Shown piece after piece: positions 8,036 through 16,126 of a stretch of 43,496 nucleotides of DNA. Below the pieces are notes generated by a model. The model was not told the origin of the DNA, did no database searches, and saw only the letters and a program-made list of their open reading frames with translations. The DNA comes from an uncultured Gemmiger sp. GTDB lineage: Bacteria; Bacillota; Clostridia; Oscillospirales; Ruminococcaceae. The stretch is taken from positions 1-43,496 of the forward strand of contig CALXHN010000010.1 in assembly GCA_944388105.1 (NCBI GenBank). The letters are read 5' to 3'. Position 1 is the first letter of the stretch. Every line of letters starts with the position of its first letter. The position numbers and the translations under genes were made by a program.

Positions 8036-8944
8036 TTACCAGTAGCTGCCGCCCTCCACCTTTTCCTTGGCGGCGGGCTGTTCGGCGGGCAGGGGCCGCA
8101 CCCAGGCATCGTTGTACAGCTTGCCGATGACCGGGTGGTCATCCCAGCGGCGGCCCTTGATGCCGAAGAGCAGCTGGGTGGCCCCGCTCATCTGGACGGC
8201 CATGTGGCCGGTGTCCCGGGCGTGGGCGGCCAGAGGCAGGCCGTAGGCCCCCGCCCCGATGATGGCCACCTCGTAGTCGGCGGCGTCCATCTGGCTTTCC
8301 ATGGCGGCCAGAGCATCGAACCAGGACGCATATCCGGTGTCCTGTCCGGCCAGCCCCTGCACCGCCTGCACCACCGTCAGGGAGGCGAATTCCGGCAGGA
8401 TATCCGTGCCGGGGAAAAGGGCTTCCCGCTTCTGGTACTGGGACAGGATACTCTCTTTGAAAGGATGCACCACCAGCACCTTTTTGCCGGCCAGGGCGGC
8501 GCTCCAGGGGTCTTCATGGTAATAGGGTTCCAGGGCCCGCAGCTGGGTGAAGGCGGTGTGGGTGCAGCCCCGGATGACCTGCCGCTCCGCCCCCACGTCC
8601 CACAAGGCCAGCAGGTCGGCCTGCTGGGCGCAGCGGATGTACAATTCGCAGAAGCGGCGCAGGGTATCGTCGTCGGTGGGAAAGACCCCGGACAGGTCCC
8701 GGATCTCCCACCGGATGCGGTCGGAAAAGTCCTGGCTGCCGGTTTGCAGGTATTCGGCCACGGTGCGCATCTCGGTGGCGCCGCAGCGGCCGAAGCAGAA
8801 GGGCTTACCCTGTTCCAGGGCTTCCTTGGCCAGCCGGTTGCCCTCGGCGGCGGACAGCACGGTCACCCCCCGGTATTTCCAGCCGAAACGGGCGGATTTG
8901 ACCAGGTTGCGGGCCAGTTCCAGCAGCTTGCCGTCATTGTCCAT
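8036..8944 (-). CDS. GT-D-like protein of surface-glycan clusters
   Basis: 302 residues, mostly soluble. Recognisable blocks are FCFGRCGATEM near 44-54, VLVVHPFKESILSQYQKR near 155, and AIIGAGAYGLPLAAHARD followed by GATQLLFGIKGRRWD near 240-270. This pattern recurs in unnamed proteins of capsule loci and resembles the GT-D glycosyltransferase fold: an R-x-G-x-x-E block in place of the RFGDGE metal site, and a C-terminal GA-YGLPLAA helix-loop as in the sugar-nucleotide site. The function as a transferase is inferred, not shown. Start ATG 8944 overlaps the preceding GT4 by 11 bases, so translation is coupled. Confidence 0.6.
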   Translation of the reverse strand: MDNDGKLLELARNLVKSARFGWKYRGVTVLSAAEGNRLAKEALEQGKPFCFGRCGATEMRTVAEYLQTGSQDFSDRIRWEIRDLSGVFPTDDDTLRRFCELYIRCAQQADLLALWDVGAERQVIRGCTHTAFTQLRALEPYYHEDPWSAALAGKKVLVVHPFKESILSQYQKREALFPGTDILPEFASLTVVQAVQGLAGQDTGYASWFDALAAMESQMDAADYEVAIIGAGAYGLPLAAHARDTGHMAVQMSGATQLLFGIKGRRWDDHPVIGKLYNDAWVRPLPAEQPAAKEKVEGGSYW

Positions 8945-10064
8945 CCCGGTGCACCCCTTCCTGTTGCAGCATGGCCAGCACGGTGCGGGCGCTGTTGTCC
9001 CACAAAAAGTGTTCCCGGATGCGCTGGCGGGCCGCCTGCCCCATGGCAGCGCTGCAGGCCGCCGCCTGTACCCCGGCGGCAAAGACTTCGGCGCCGCCGT
9101 CCAGCAGCAGGCCGCTGATGCCGTCCTCGATGATCTGGTCGGGACCGGGGGCGTGGCGGGCCACCGGCACACAGCCAGCGTACATGGCTTCCAGCAGGCT
9201 CATGCCGAAGATTTCATGGTCGTTGAAGTTCACAAACACGTCGCAGGCGTGGTAATAGGCATGTACCTGGGTGTTGGGCACGCTGGGGATGTGCACCCAG
9301 CGGTGATCCAGTCCGGCGGCCTGCATCTCCCCTTTCAGGGTCTCCGCCAAGGCACCGCTGCCGATGACCACCGCCTGCCAGTTTTCCGGCAGGGCGGCCA
9401 GCAGGGGCACCAGATCCAGGGGGCGCTTGTAGGTATCCAGCCGCCCCACAAAGAGCAGGATCTGGGCGTCCGGATCCAGGCCCAGCTGGGCCCGCAGTTC
9501 CGGTTTGGTCCCCTGTACTTGGGGGATGATGGCAGTGTCCAGGCCCACCGGCAGCACCCCGGCGCAGGGCACGCCCATTTCTTCCAGTGTGTTCTGCACC
9601 GCCAGGGTCTTGGCATAGGTGGGCGTTTTGCGGTAGATGGCCAGGTTGCGGCGGCAGAGCAGGTCCATCACCGCCCGCACCAGGGGGTTGCGGGCGTCGG
9701 AGCGCACCGCCCCCAGCTGGCTGTAAAAGAAGATGCCGTGCTCCTGACAGAACCGGTACAGCCCCGGCACCCCCAGGGAGTTGTCCCCCATGACGTGGAC
9801 GGCGTCCACTTTTTCATCCAGCAAGGGCTGCCAGGTGGAATAAAAGGCATGGACCCGCCAGGCACTGGCGGGCACATACAGGATCTTTACCCCGGGCGCC
9901 GGTTCTTCGGTCTCGATGTCTTGGGCCCCCACTGCCGGGTAAAGCACCACGGTCCGGCAGCCCTGGGCGGCCAGGGCCCGGGCCAGCCCCACCTCCTGGC
10001 GGTTGTAGGCGCCTTTTTTGCCCGAAGCCCCGCAGTACAGCTGGGGAATGGCGATGGTCAGCAT
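8934..10064 (-). CDS. GT4-family glycosyltransferase
   Basis: 376 residues, GT-B fold. The N-terminal acceptor domain starts MLTIAIPQLYCGASGKKGAYNRQEVGLARAL; the donor domain contains LFVGRLDTYKRPLDLVPLLAAL and the E-X7-E motif in EIFGMSLLEAMYAGCVPVA near 305. It should use a nucleotide-activated hexose with retention of configuration. ATG 10064 has AGGAGG 10 bases upstream. The start overlaps the preceding gene by 7 bases. Second of three GT4 enzymes in the operon; order in the glycan unknown. Confidence 0.88.
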   Translation of the reverse strand: MLTIAIPQLYCGASGKKGAYNRQEVGLARALAAQGCRTVVLYPAVGAQDIETEEPAPGVKILYVPASAWRVHAFYSTWQPLLDEKVDAVHVMGDNSLGVPGLYRFCQEHGIFFYSQLGAVRSDARNPLVRAVMDLLCRRNLAIYRKTPTYAKTLAVQNTLEEMGVPCAGVLPVGLDTAIIPQVQGTKPELRAQLGLDPDAQILLFVGRLDTYKRPLDLVPLLAALPENWQAVVIGSGALAETLKGEMQAAGLDHRWVHIPSVPNTQVHAYYHACDVFVNFNDHEIFGMSLLEAMYAGCVPVARHAPGPDQIIEDGISGLLLDGGAEVFAAGVQAAACSAAMGQAARQRIREHFLWDNSARTVLAMLQQEGVHRDGQ

Positions 10065-11029
10065 GACTTGGAATCCTCCTGTTTGGGTGCGGGAACGGGC
10101 CCCACTTTGGCCAGATACCGGGCGTCGATGACCTCGATCTCCTCATCCCGGCAATAGGTGTGGATGCCGATGACCGTGGCCGGGTCCAGCCCCTCCACAG
10201 AGACGTTGGCAGGCATGGCGGCGCACAGGGGGAACTCTTTTTCATCCCGGCGGCTCCAGAATTGCAGATAGACGCCGTAGTCCACCTTGGTGCTCACCTG
10301 GGCGGGGCGCACCGTCTGGCCGGCCCACCGGAACAGGGGGCCGGCATTGCGGGCGCCCAGGTCGTAGTTGCGGTTTTCCAGCCCGAAGGTCTCGTCCTCT
10401 TCCAGCACAAAGCCCCCTTCGGCCTGTTCCTCCCGACGCAGTTCATACCGGCGGTAGCGGGTGTACAGGCCGTTGTCCGCCTTGACCTGGCTGCAGAGCA
10501 GGGCCAGTCCCCCGGGACGGATGTCCAGCAGGATGGTATCGGCCAGCTCCTTGTCCCCGGTCAGGAAGGAAGCGGCCAGTTCCCACGTATCGGGGAAGTG
10601 CCTGCGCCGGTAGAGGTTCAGGGTGTGATTGGTGCCGGTCTCGGGGATCATCCAGATCTCCCGGTTCCAGCTGAATACCGTGGGAAAGGAGAGGTGGAAG
10701 GCTTCGCTCAGCACCGTCCGGGGCTCCCCGGGATGGCGGGGGTCGGTGAGGTCGATGACCGCAATATCCCCCTTGCCTTTGGCCATGTCGAAGGCTTCGC
10801 AGAACAGCCAGCGCTTGCCCTCATGGGAAAAGAGCAGGGGGTCAGCGTACCACACCCCCGCCCGGGCAGGCAGCGGCGTATACGGTTCTTCCCCCAGCGC
10901 GGGCAGCGGGTCGCATCCCGGTGCGGTGGGGACCGGGCGCAGGGCGATGGTGTAGATCTCTTTCCACCCGGTCAGCTTTTTGAACAGGCGCGCCGGGGGC
11001 ATATGCAGGGCGCGGTACAGTTGATTCAT
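10058..11029 (-). CDS. GINT1-like N-terminal beta-propeller domain protein
   Basis: 323 residues without membrane segments. The motif series VWYADPLLFSHEGKRWLFCE (near 58), LSFPTVFSWNREIWMIPET (near 112) and NLYRRRHFP is that of the five-bladed-propeller domain at the N-terminus of glucosamine inositolphosphorylceramide transferase-like proteins, also fused to formyltransferase domains in bacterial polysaccharide loci. Here it stands alone with no second domain. A role in recognising or modifying the glycan (for example N-acyl sugar formation) is a guess from the company it keeps. ATG 11029 is 8-10 bases after an AAGGAG site, 15 bases below the GT4 gene. Confidence 0.65.
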   Translation of the reverse strand: MNQLYRALHMPPARLFKKLTGWKEIYTIALRPVPTAPGCDPLPALGEEPYTPLPARAGVWYADPLLFSHEGKRWLFCEAFDMAKGKGDIAVIDLTDPRHPGEPRTVLSEAFHLSFPTVFSWNREIWMIPETGTNHTLNLYRRRHFPDTWELAASFLTGDKELADTILLDIRPGGLALLCSQVKADNGLYTRYRRYELRREEQAEGGFVLEEDETFGLENRNYDLGARNAGPLFRWAGQTVRPAQVSTKVDYGVYLQFWSRRDEKEFPLCAAMPANVSVEGLDPATVIGIHTYCRDEEIEVIDARYLAKVGPVPAPKQEDSKSC

Positions 11030-11044
11030 GCAGGGTTCTCCTTA

Positions 11045-12247
11045 TCACGGCGCGGGCGTCCCGTCCAGGACGGCGCGGTAAATTTCCATCAGACGGCGGT
11101 AATTGTCCTCCGGCCCGAAGGCGGCCAGGGCGGCCGTGCGGATGGCGTCCAGATCGGCGGTCTGCCCCAGGTCGGGCAATGCCCGGACAGCGGCGGCCAG
11201 GGCGGCCGGGTCTCCGGGGGCAAAGCGCAGGCCGTCCACCCCGGGGCGGACCATGGCTCCCACGTTGCCCAGGTCACTGGCCAGCACCAGCGTGCCCATG
11301 ACGTGGGCCTCCGCCGGGACCAGGGCGAAACTTTCATAGCACAGGCTGGGGGCCAGCACCCCCCGGCTTTGGGCAAAGAGGGCGTGGAGCTCCCCCCGGG
11401 GCAGAAGTCCCAGCAGCCGCACCTTGGGCACCGCCTGCTGCCGGACCCAGTCGTCCAGAGGACCGGCCCCCACCAGCAGCAGTTCGGGGGCATCGGGGTC
11501 ATGGGCCAGAAGCTTCCAGCCTTCCACGGCGGTGCGCAGGCCCTTGAGTTCTTCCAGACGTCCGGCAAAGACGATCTGGTTTTTCCGCTGTGACCAGGGC
11601 AGTACCGGGGGCAGGGCCTCCCCCGAAGCGGCGGTATTGGGCCGCACGAAGAGGCGTTTTGGGTCGAACACCCGGCGGCGGGTGTTGAATTCCAGCAGTT
11701 TCTGTTTGTCAAAGTCGGTGAGGGTGATCAGGTTCACCCAGCGGTAGGTGCCCAGCAGCCGGTGGAAGGCGTACACAAAGGCACAGACAGCACTCTGGGC
11801 CAGACTGCCCCGGTAGCACCGGTGGCGCACCGCCTGCCACAGCCCGCCGCGGCGGCGGGGGCAGTCCTCACAGACCCGCCCGTCCCGCAGCAGCACCCCG
11901 TTGGGGCAGAAGAGCCGGAAATTGTGCAGCGTCTGCACCACCGGCACCCCCAGGGAGCGGGCGGCCCAGAACACCGACGGGCTGACGGTGAGCAGGGTGT
12001 TGTGCACATGCACAATATCGATCTGGTGCTGGCGGATGAGGGCACGTACCTCCCGCCAGGTTTTCCAGCTGAACACCGCTTCCAGCCCCATAGTCAGAGC
12101 GCCGCCCTCGTTGGCGCGCTCGTAGGTGAACACCTTATGACCGTGTTTTTCCAGCAGGGCCCGCTCGTCCACAAAGGCCGCGTCCTCGCCCCCGGGCAGG
12201 CGGTAATGGCAGTGGACCAGCAGGATGTTGTAGCTTGTTTTTTCCAC
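11045..12247 (-). CDS. GT4-family glycosyltransferase, first gene of the glycan operon
   Basis: About 400 residues, GT-B fold. NILLVHCHYRLPGGEDAAFVDE is the acceptor-domain start; a cysteine cluster FCPNGVLLRDG-CEDCPRR (near 133) is typical of a capsule GT4 subgroup; FAGRLEELKGL and ESFALVPAE (E-X7-E) mark the donor domain. I prefer GTG at 12247 because GGAGG is 7 bases upstream; a TTG two codons earlier would leave only one base. It opens the operon, with a clear -10 element just upstream. Confidence 0.87.
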   Translation of the reverse strand: MEKTSYNILLVHCHYRLPGGEDAAFVDERALLEKHGHKVFTYERANEGGALTMGLEAVFSWKTWREVRALIRQHQIDIVHVHNTLLTVSPSVFWAARSLGVPVVQTLHNFRLFCPNGVLLRDGRVCEDCPRRRGGLWQAVRHRCYRGSLAQSAVCAFVYAFHRLLGTYRWVNLITLTDFDKQKLLEFNTRRRVFDPKRLFVRPNTAASGEALPPVLPWSQRKNQIVFAGRLEELKGLRTAVEGWKLLAHDPDAPELLLVGAGPLDDWVRQQAVPKVRLLGLLPRGELHALFAQSRGVLAPSLCYESFALVPAEAHVMGTLVLASDLGNVGAMVRPGVDGLRFAPGDPAALAAAVRALPDLGQTADLDAIRTAALAAFGPEDNYRRLMEIYRAVLDGTPAP

Positions 12248-12285
12248 CTTCAACCCTCCAACCCGTATAATTCGGCATTTTATCT

Positions 12286-12314
12286 ATTATACCCCGTACG
12301 GCGATAAAAGGAAA
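12286..12314 (-). promoter_or_regulatory. Promoter of the glycan operon
   Basis: On the minus strand TATAAT (12286-12291) sits about 40 bases before the first GT4 start; a weak -35 (TTTCCT) is 17 bases further up. No other promoter is evident down to 2522, so the nine genes are probably one transcript. Confidence 0.55.
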
Positions 12315-12342
12315 GAGAAAGGGCGGATTTTACCCCTTGAAC

Positions 12343-12371
12343 TTGACGGCCCGGACGGATTGCCTTACAAT
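12343..12371 (+). promoter_or_regulatory. Orphan plus-strand promoter upstream of a candidate small RNA
   Basis: TTGACG (12343-12348), a 17-base spacer and TACAAT (12366-12371): one of the best consensus promoters in the window, yet no plus-strand gene follows. Transcription would start near 12378 and meet the perfect terminator at 12411-12446. Confidence 0.55.
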
Positions 12372-12377
12372 ACCTTC

Positions 12378-12446
12378 CTCCTGGAAAAGAAGCGCGCATC
12401 GCAGATATGCAAAAAACGACAGGGATACAGTTCCCTGTCGTTTTTT
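12378..12446 (+). ncRNA. Candidate small RNA (about 70 nt)
   Basis: Bounded by a good promoter and a perfect 15-bp intrinsic terminator, with only about 33 bases of unique sequence before the hairpin. No convincing ribosome site or reading frame is inside. It lies divergent to the glycan operon and convergent with the GT-C gene. I do not recognise the family; the call depends entirely on the promoter-terminator arrangement. Confidence 0.4.
12411..12446. terminator. Bidirectional terminator
   Basis: Perfect 15-bp inverted repeat: six A then CGACAGGGA (12411-12425), six-base loop, TCCCTGTCG then six T (12432-12446). It has a U-tract in both directions and ends both the GT-C gene (minus) and the candidate small RNA (plus). 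Confidence 0.9.
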
Positions 12447-12472
12447 CTTTCGGATATGTTCCGCCGTCCAGG

Positions 12473-14131
12473 TCACACCCCGGGCTGTTTCCTGCTGCCG
12501 GAGCACCCCAAGGATGACAGGAGCTGCGGCCCGATCACCTTGGTCCGGCACGGTTCCGTCCCCCGTCGGGACATTCTTTGCAGGGCCAGCACAGCACACA
12601 GGATATAAAATGGCACATAAATATACAGATACCGGGCGCGGGTCTCAAAAATAGCGTCGTACAAGGTCACGCCGATGAGGGAGACCAGCACAACCAGATA
12701 CGCCTGACTGCACTGGTTCTTTCCGGCCAGATCATACAGGGCTGCCGCCGCTGAGACCAGTACCAGCAGAAGGGTCCCCCACCACAGCCCCTGGACCGCT
12801 GTCTGAAATATCGGATAGTACTGGCCCGTGCTGTAAAAGAAATCCCGCAGCGGTCCCGCCGCCGCGGACGGCTCCGGCTTGATATCCCGGTAAAAATTGC
12901 CTTCCATAGACCAGGCAAAGGTGCCGTCATTATAGTCGCTGAGTACCTTTCTGGCGGTAAAGACAAGCTGTCCGGTCAGTCCGCGGCTCTGTATACGCTG
13001 GAGCGCCACTGCCTTGTCGGCTTCCTTGCGCTCCTCGTATCCCGGAAAAGAAGTGGAGAATCCCACATCCCCCTCATAATATCCGCCGTTGCTCACATCA
13101 TTCTGTCCCATCATCAGAAAGTGATAGAGGCTGTACCGCTGGTTTTCATCAATCACCAGTCCGGCGGCTCGGTACGCCTGGTTCAGCGCTCCGTGAATCA
13201 CCACAAGAGTGACCGCAGCCAGAAGCAGCGCCACGCCCCGGCGCCGCACCTGCGCCCATACGATCTGCTGTCCCCGGGCCAGCCGGTACAGCGCTTCCAG
13301 CAAACGGACCCCCACCAGAGCGATCAGCACAATGAACACCGTAGGTTTGATCTGATACCCCAGATACGCAACGGCGGCGATCAGCGGCCATTGCAGGAGA
13401 GGCGGAATATCCCGGCGCAACCCCAGATAAAGGACCGCCAGAGGAAACAACAGTCCCAGAGCGTCAGAATACACGATCACATTCCAGGGGGAGAAGGCCA
13501 GCAGCAGCACCGTCCACCCGTAGCCCAGAAACGCTGCCCGCCTGCCGGTTCCCAGCAGGACTAGTGTCCTGTACACCAGCACGGCGGTTCCCAGGGACAA
13601 AGCGCTGTTCACCAGCACCACCGACATCAGTTCATAGTCTCCGGCAAACAGGCCCAGAGCGCCGTTGATTCGCAGCAGCAAGCTGATGATCAGGGTCAGC
13701 AACAGGTTATTGGGATAGTGGGAGAAATACCACCCTGAGACATCCTGCAGAGATTCTGTATCCCGGGCCACAATCGCCCGGGCGGCTTCGGTCACCACGT
13801 TTGCGTCCCATCCACTCTCAAAGAAAATCTGATAGAACAAAAAAATCTGAAGCAGAAACAGCCCCGGAACGGAAATTGCGACCAAACGATCAAAAGTCTT
13901 GTCCTGCCACCCCTGCCTGCGGAGCCACACAACCGCCCCTGCCGACAGGAGCATCACCGGGATCAGCAGAATTTTGTTGGAAACAGGGCAGCCTGCCTTG
14001 AAGGGATACCAGACATGGCTGTAAAACAGCAACAGGATCACAATGGCCCCGAAACAGAACACCCCCATGGCCAGAATCAAAAACAGAAAGGTTCGATATA
14101 TACGCTCTGAGAGTCGTGAACGTTCCGGCAT
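12473..14131 (-). CDS. GT-C-like multi-spanning membrane glycosyltransferase
   Basis: 552 residues with around a dozen hydrophobic helices. The first outer loop has ESGWDANVVTEAARA (near 107) and YFSHYPNNLLLTL (near 134), the layout of the dolichyl-phosphate-mannose/ArnT-like GT-C fold, where an early Asp and a YPN-type loop serve a lipid-linked donor. No specific substrate is evident. It is a monocistronic gene with GGGAGG before ATG 14131 and its own terminator. Base composition is clearly lower in GC than its neighbours, with A-rich runs near 13800-13890, suggesting recent acquisition. It could act on the glycan exported by the adjacent operon; this is inference. Confidence 0.6.
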   Translation of the reverse strand: MPERSRLSERIYRTFLFLILAMGVFCFGAIVILLLFYSHVWYPFKAGCPVSNKILLIPVMLLSAGAVVWLRRQGWQDKTFDRLVAISVPGLFLLQIFLFYQIFFESGWDANVVTEAARAIVARDTESLQDVSGWYFSHYPNNLLLTLIISLLLRINGALGLFAGDYELMSVVLVNSALSLGTAVLVYRTLVLLGTGRRAAFLGYGWTVLLLAFSPWNVIVYSDALGLLFPLAVLYLGLRRDIPPLLQWPLIAAVAYLGYQIKPTVFIVLIALVGVRLLEALYRLARGQQIVWAQVRRRGVALLLAAVTLVVIHGALNQAYRAAGLVIDENQRYSLYHFLMMGQNDVSNGGYYEGDVGFSTSFPGYEERKEADKAVALQRIQSRGLTGQLVFTARKVLSDYNDGTFAWSMEGNFYRDIKPEPSAAAGPLRDFFYSTGQYYPIFQTAVQGLWWGTLLLVLVSAAAALYDLAGKNQCSQAYLVVLVSLIGVTLYDAIFETRARYLYIYVPFYILCAVLALQRMSRRGTEPCRTKVIGPQLLSSLGCSGSRKQPGV

Positions 14132-14169
14132 ATGTTTTCCATCCTCCCTTTTCGTTCCTGAACCATATC

Positions 14170-14198
14170 ATTATACCATGAGCCCGGTCACAAAAAAA
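14170..14198 (-). promoter_or_regulatory. Possible promoter of the GT-C gene
   Basis: TATAAT on the minus strand at 14170-14175, about 40 bases before the start codon. The only -35 candidate at 17 bases is a T run that is also part of the neighbouring terminator, so confidence is low. Confidence 0.35.
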
Positions 14199-14235
14199 CC
14201 CCCGCGCCGCGGAAAAGCGGTGCGGGTTTTTTTTT
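14192..14235. terminator. Terminator after the decarboxylase beta gene
   Basis: GC-rich stem (14201-14210 with 14217-14226, ten pairs including G-T wobbles) around a six-base loop, flanked by seven A on one side and nine T on the other, so it can work in either direction. It ends the beta-subunit transcript on the minus strand. Confidence 0.75.
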
Positions 14236-14255
14236 GTTCATGCAGGCAGGAGGTA

Positions 14256-15443
14256 TCAGCTGAACATGTTGATCAGGATACCGGCCGCCACAGCGGAACC
14301 GATAACGCCGGCCACGTTGGGGCCCATGGCGTGCATCAGCAGATAGTTGCGGGGGTTGTATTCCTGACCCACCTTCTGGGAGACACGGGCGGCCATGGGC
14401 ACGGCAGAAACACCGGCGGAGCCGATGAGGGGGTTGATCTTGCCGTGGGTGGCGGCACACATGACCTTGCCCAGCAGCACACCGCCGGCGGTGCCCACAC
14501 CGAAGGCGATGACGCCCAGGACGATGATCTCCACCGTCTGGACGTTCAGGAAGGTGGACGCGTTGGTGGTGCAGCCCACGCTGAAGCCCAGGAAGATGGT
14601 GATGATGTTCATCAGTTCATTGCCGGCGGTCTTGGTGATACGCTCCACCACGCCGGATTCCTTCATCAGGTTGCCCATCATCAGGCAGCCCACCAGGATG
14701 GCTGCATCCGGCAGGGTCAGGCTGACAATGATGGTGACCATGATGGGGAAGATGATCTTTTCGGTCTTGGAGACCCGGCGCGGGGGCTCCATGATGATCT
14801 GACGTTCCTTTTCGGTGGTCAGGGCGCGCATGATGGGCGGCTGGATGACCGGCACCAGCGCCATGTAACAGTAGGCGGCCACCGCGATGGAGCCCAGCAG
14901 ATGGGGGGCCAGCTTGGTGGTGGTGAAGATGGCCGTGGGGCCGTCGGCGCCGCCGATGATGCCGATGGAGGCAGCTTCAGGGCCGGTGAAGCCCAGCAGC
15001 TTGGCGCCCAGGTAAGTAAAGAAGATGCCCAGCTGGGCGGCAGCGCCCAGCAGCAGGCTGGAGGGTCGGGCGATCAGGGGTTCAAAGTCGGTCATGGTAC
15101 CGATGCCCAGGAAGATCAGGGGCGGGTAAATGCCCAGCTTGACGCCCAGGTAGATATAGTCGGCCATGCCGCCGGAACTGCCCAGCAGTTCCCAGTTGAT
15201 GTGGTTGGTCTCGTTCAGGAAGATCTCCATATGGAACAGACCGTCCAGGGGCAGGTTGGTCATGAGCATGCCGAAGCCGATAGGCAGCAGCAGCAGGGGT
15301 TCGAACTGTTTGACGATGGCCAGGTACAGCAGCACGCAGGCCACCACCAGCATGATGGCGTACTTCCAGCCGCCCTCCGCAAAGAAGATCTGGGCCCAGC
15401 CGGAATTGGCGAAGATTTCCGAAATATTCTGAATGATGCTCAT
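14256..15443 (-). CDS. Sodium ion-translocating decarboxylase, beta subunit
   Basis: 395 residues, about nine to eleven membrane segments. This is the OadB/GcdB/MmdB family, which couples decarboxylation of carboxybiotin to outward sodium pumping. Diagnostic stretches are [24 protein letters not shown] (near 123), [20 protein letters not shown] (near 188, containing the conserved Asp of the sodium/proton path) and the late [13 protein letters not shown]. Length matches the family. It follows the gamma/delta gene by 16 bases. No carboxyltransferase or biotin carrier gene is in the window, so the substrate (oxaloacetate, glutaconyl-CoA or methylmalonyl-CoA) cannot be assigned. Confidence 0.92.
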   Translation of the reverse strand: MSIIQNISEIFANSGWAQIFFAEGGWKYAIMLVVACVLLYLAIVKQFEPLLLLPIGFGMLMTNLPLDGLFHMEIFLNETNHINWELLGSSGGMADYIYLGVKLGIYPPLIFLGIGTMTDFEPLIARPSSLLLGAAAQLGIFFTYLGAKLLGFTGPEAASIGIIGGADGPTAIFTTTKLAPHLLGSIAVAAYCYMALVPVIQPPIMRALTTEKERQIIMEPPRRVSKTEKIIFPIMVTIIVSLTLPDAAILVGCLMMGNLMKESGVVERITKTAGNELMNIITIFLGFSVGCTTNASTFLNVQTVEIIVLGVIAFGVGTAGGVLLGKVMCAATHGKINPLIGSAGVSAVPMAARVSQKVGQEYNPRNYLLMHAMGPNVAGVIGSAVAAGILINMFS

Positions 15444-15459
15444 ACGCTCACCTCACCCT

Positions 15460-15855
15460 TCATGCCAGGAACGGCGTGGTGTTGGCCACAACACCGGCAT
15501 CGCCCCAGTTGCCGCGGCGGGAACCGGCAGCAGGCGCACGGCGCACGGCCCGGATGACACCGCCGCCTTCGGTGCAGGCAACGGCGGCGGCAATGGCGGC
15601 CACCACCTCAGCGGGGATCCCGGCTTCCACCGCAGGGGCGGCAGGCGCGGGCGCCGGAGCGGGCTGGCGGGCCGGTGCGGCAGGCTTGGGTGCGGCGGGT
15701 TTGGGGGCCGCGGGCTTTTCGGCCCGGTCCATCATCTTGCCTTCCAGCGTGATGATCAGGCACAGGGCGACCAGCATGCCGAACACGAGCACCAGGCTGG
15801 TCACGACTACGTTTGCATCGCCGAATTCCAGGGCGAGCATTGCGACGTGGGACAT
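15460..15855 (-). CDS. Decarboxylase gamma/delta subunit (OadG family)
   Basis: 131 residues. One N-terminal membrane helix (VVVTSLVLVFGMLVALCLIITLEG), a Pro/Ala-rich flexible linker with PKPAAPKPAAP repeats, and a conserved tail with NWGDAGVVANTTPF, as in OadG/MmdD/GcdD proteins that anchor and stabilise the decarboxylase complex. Start at ATG 15855, with AAGGAGG 8-9 bases upstream; an ATG eight codons earlier lacks such a site. First gene of the two-gene operon with the beta subunit. Confidence 0.85.
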   Translation of the reverse strand: MSHVAMLALEFGDANVVVTSLVLVFGMLVALCLIITLEGKMMDRAEKPAAPKPAAPKPAAPARQPAPAPAPAAPAVEAGIPAEVVAAIAAAVACTEGGGVIRAVRRAPAAGSRRGNWGDAGVVANTTPFLA

Positions 15856-15938
15856 AGTTTCGATTCCTCCTTGCAGCATACCGCGGCGTCGACCCGCGTA
15901 GTACAGGCAGTGGCCGCAGACGCGGCCAATTTAGCAAC

Positions 15939-15947
15939 ATTATAGCA
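15939..15947 (-). promoter_or_regulatory. Extended -10 promoter of the decarboxylase pair
   Basis: On the minus strand TGC precedes TATAAT (15939-15944). No good -35 at 17 bases, consistent with an extended -10 promoter. About 85 bases before the start codon. Confidence 0.5.
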
Positions 15948-16053
15948 CGTTCCGCACGGTTTGTGTAGCACTTTTTTCAAAAAATTTGGTACGTTCGCCG
16001 ACAAATGCCCGAATATCAGTAACAGTGTCACAGAACTTTGTTCCGGTTTGTAG

Positions 16054-16093
16054 TATACTAATACAGAAAGACCCGGCCTCTGCGGGCCGGGTC
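16054..16093 (+). promoter_or_regulatory. Promoter and 5' hairpin of the rhodanese gene
   Basis: TATACT at 16054-16059 predicts a start near 16066. The transcript would then begin almost at once with a 9-bp GC-rich hairpin (GACCCGGCC 16070-16078 with GGCCGGGTC 16085-16093, six-base loop). No T run follows, so it is not a terminator; it may stabilise the mRNA. Confidence 0.5.
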
Positions 16094-16126
16094 CCACCAC
16101 CTCTTACAAGCAAAGGAAGGTCTGTC

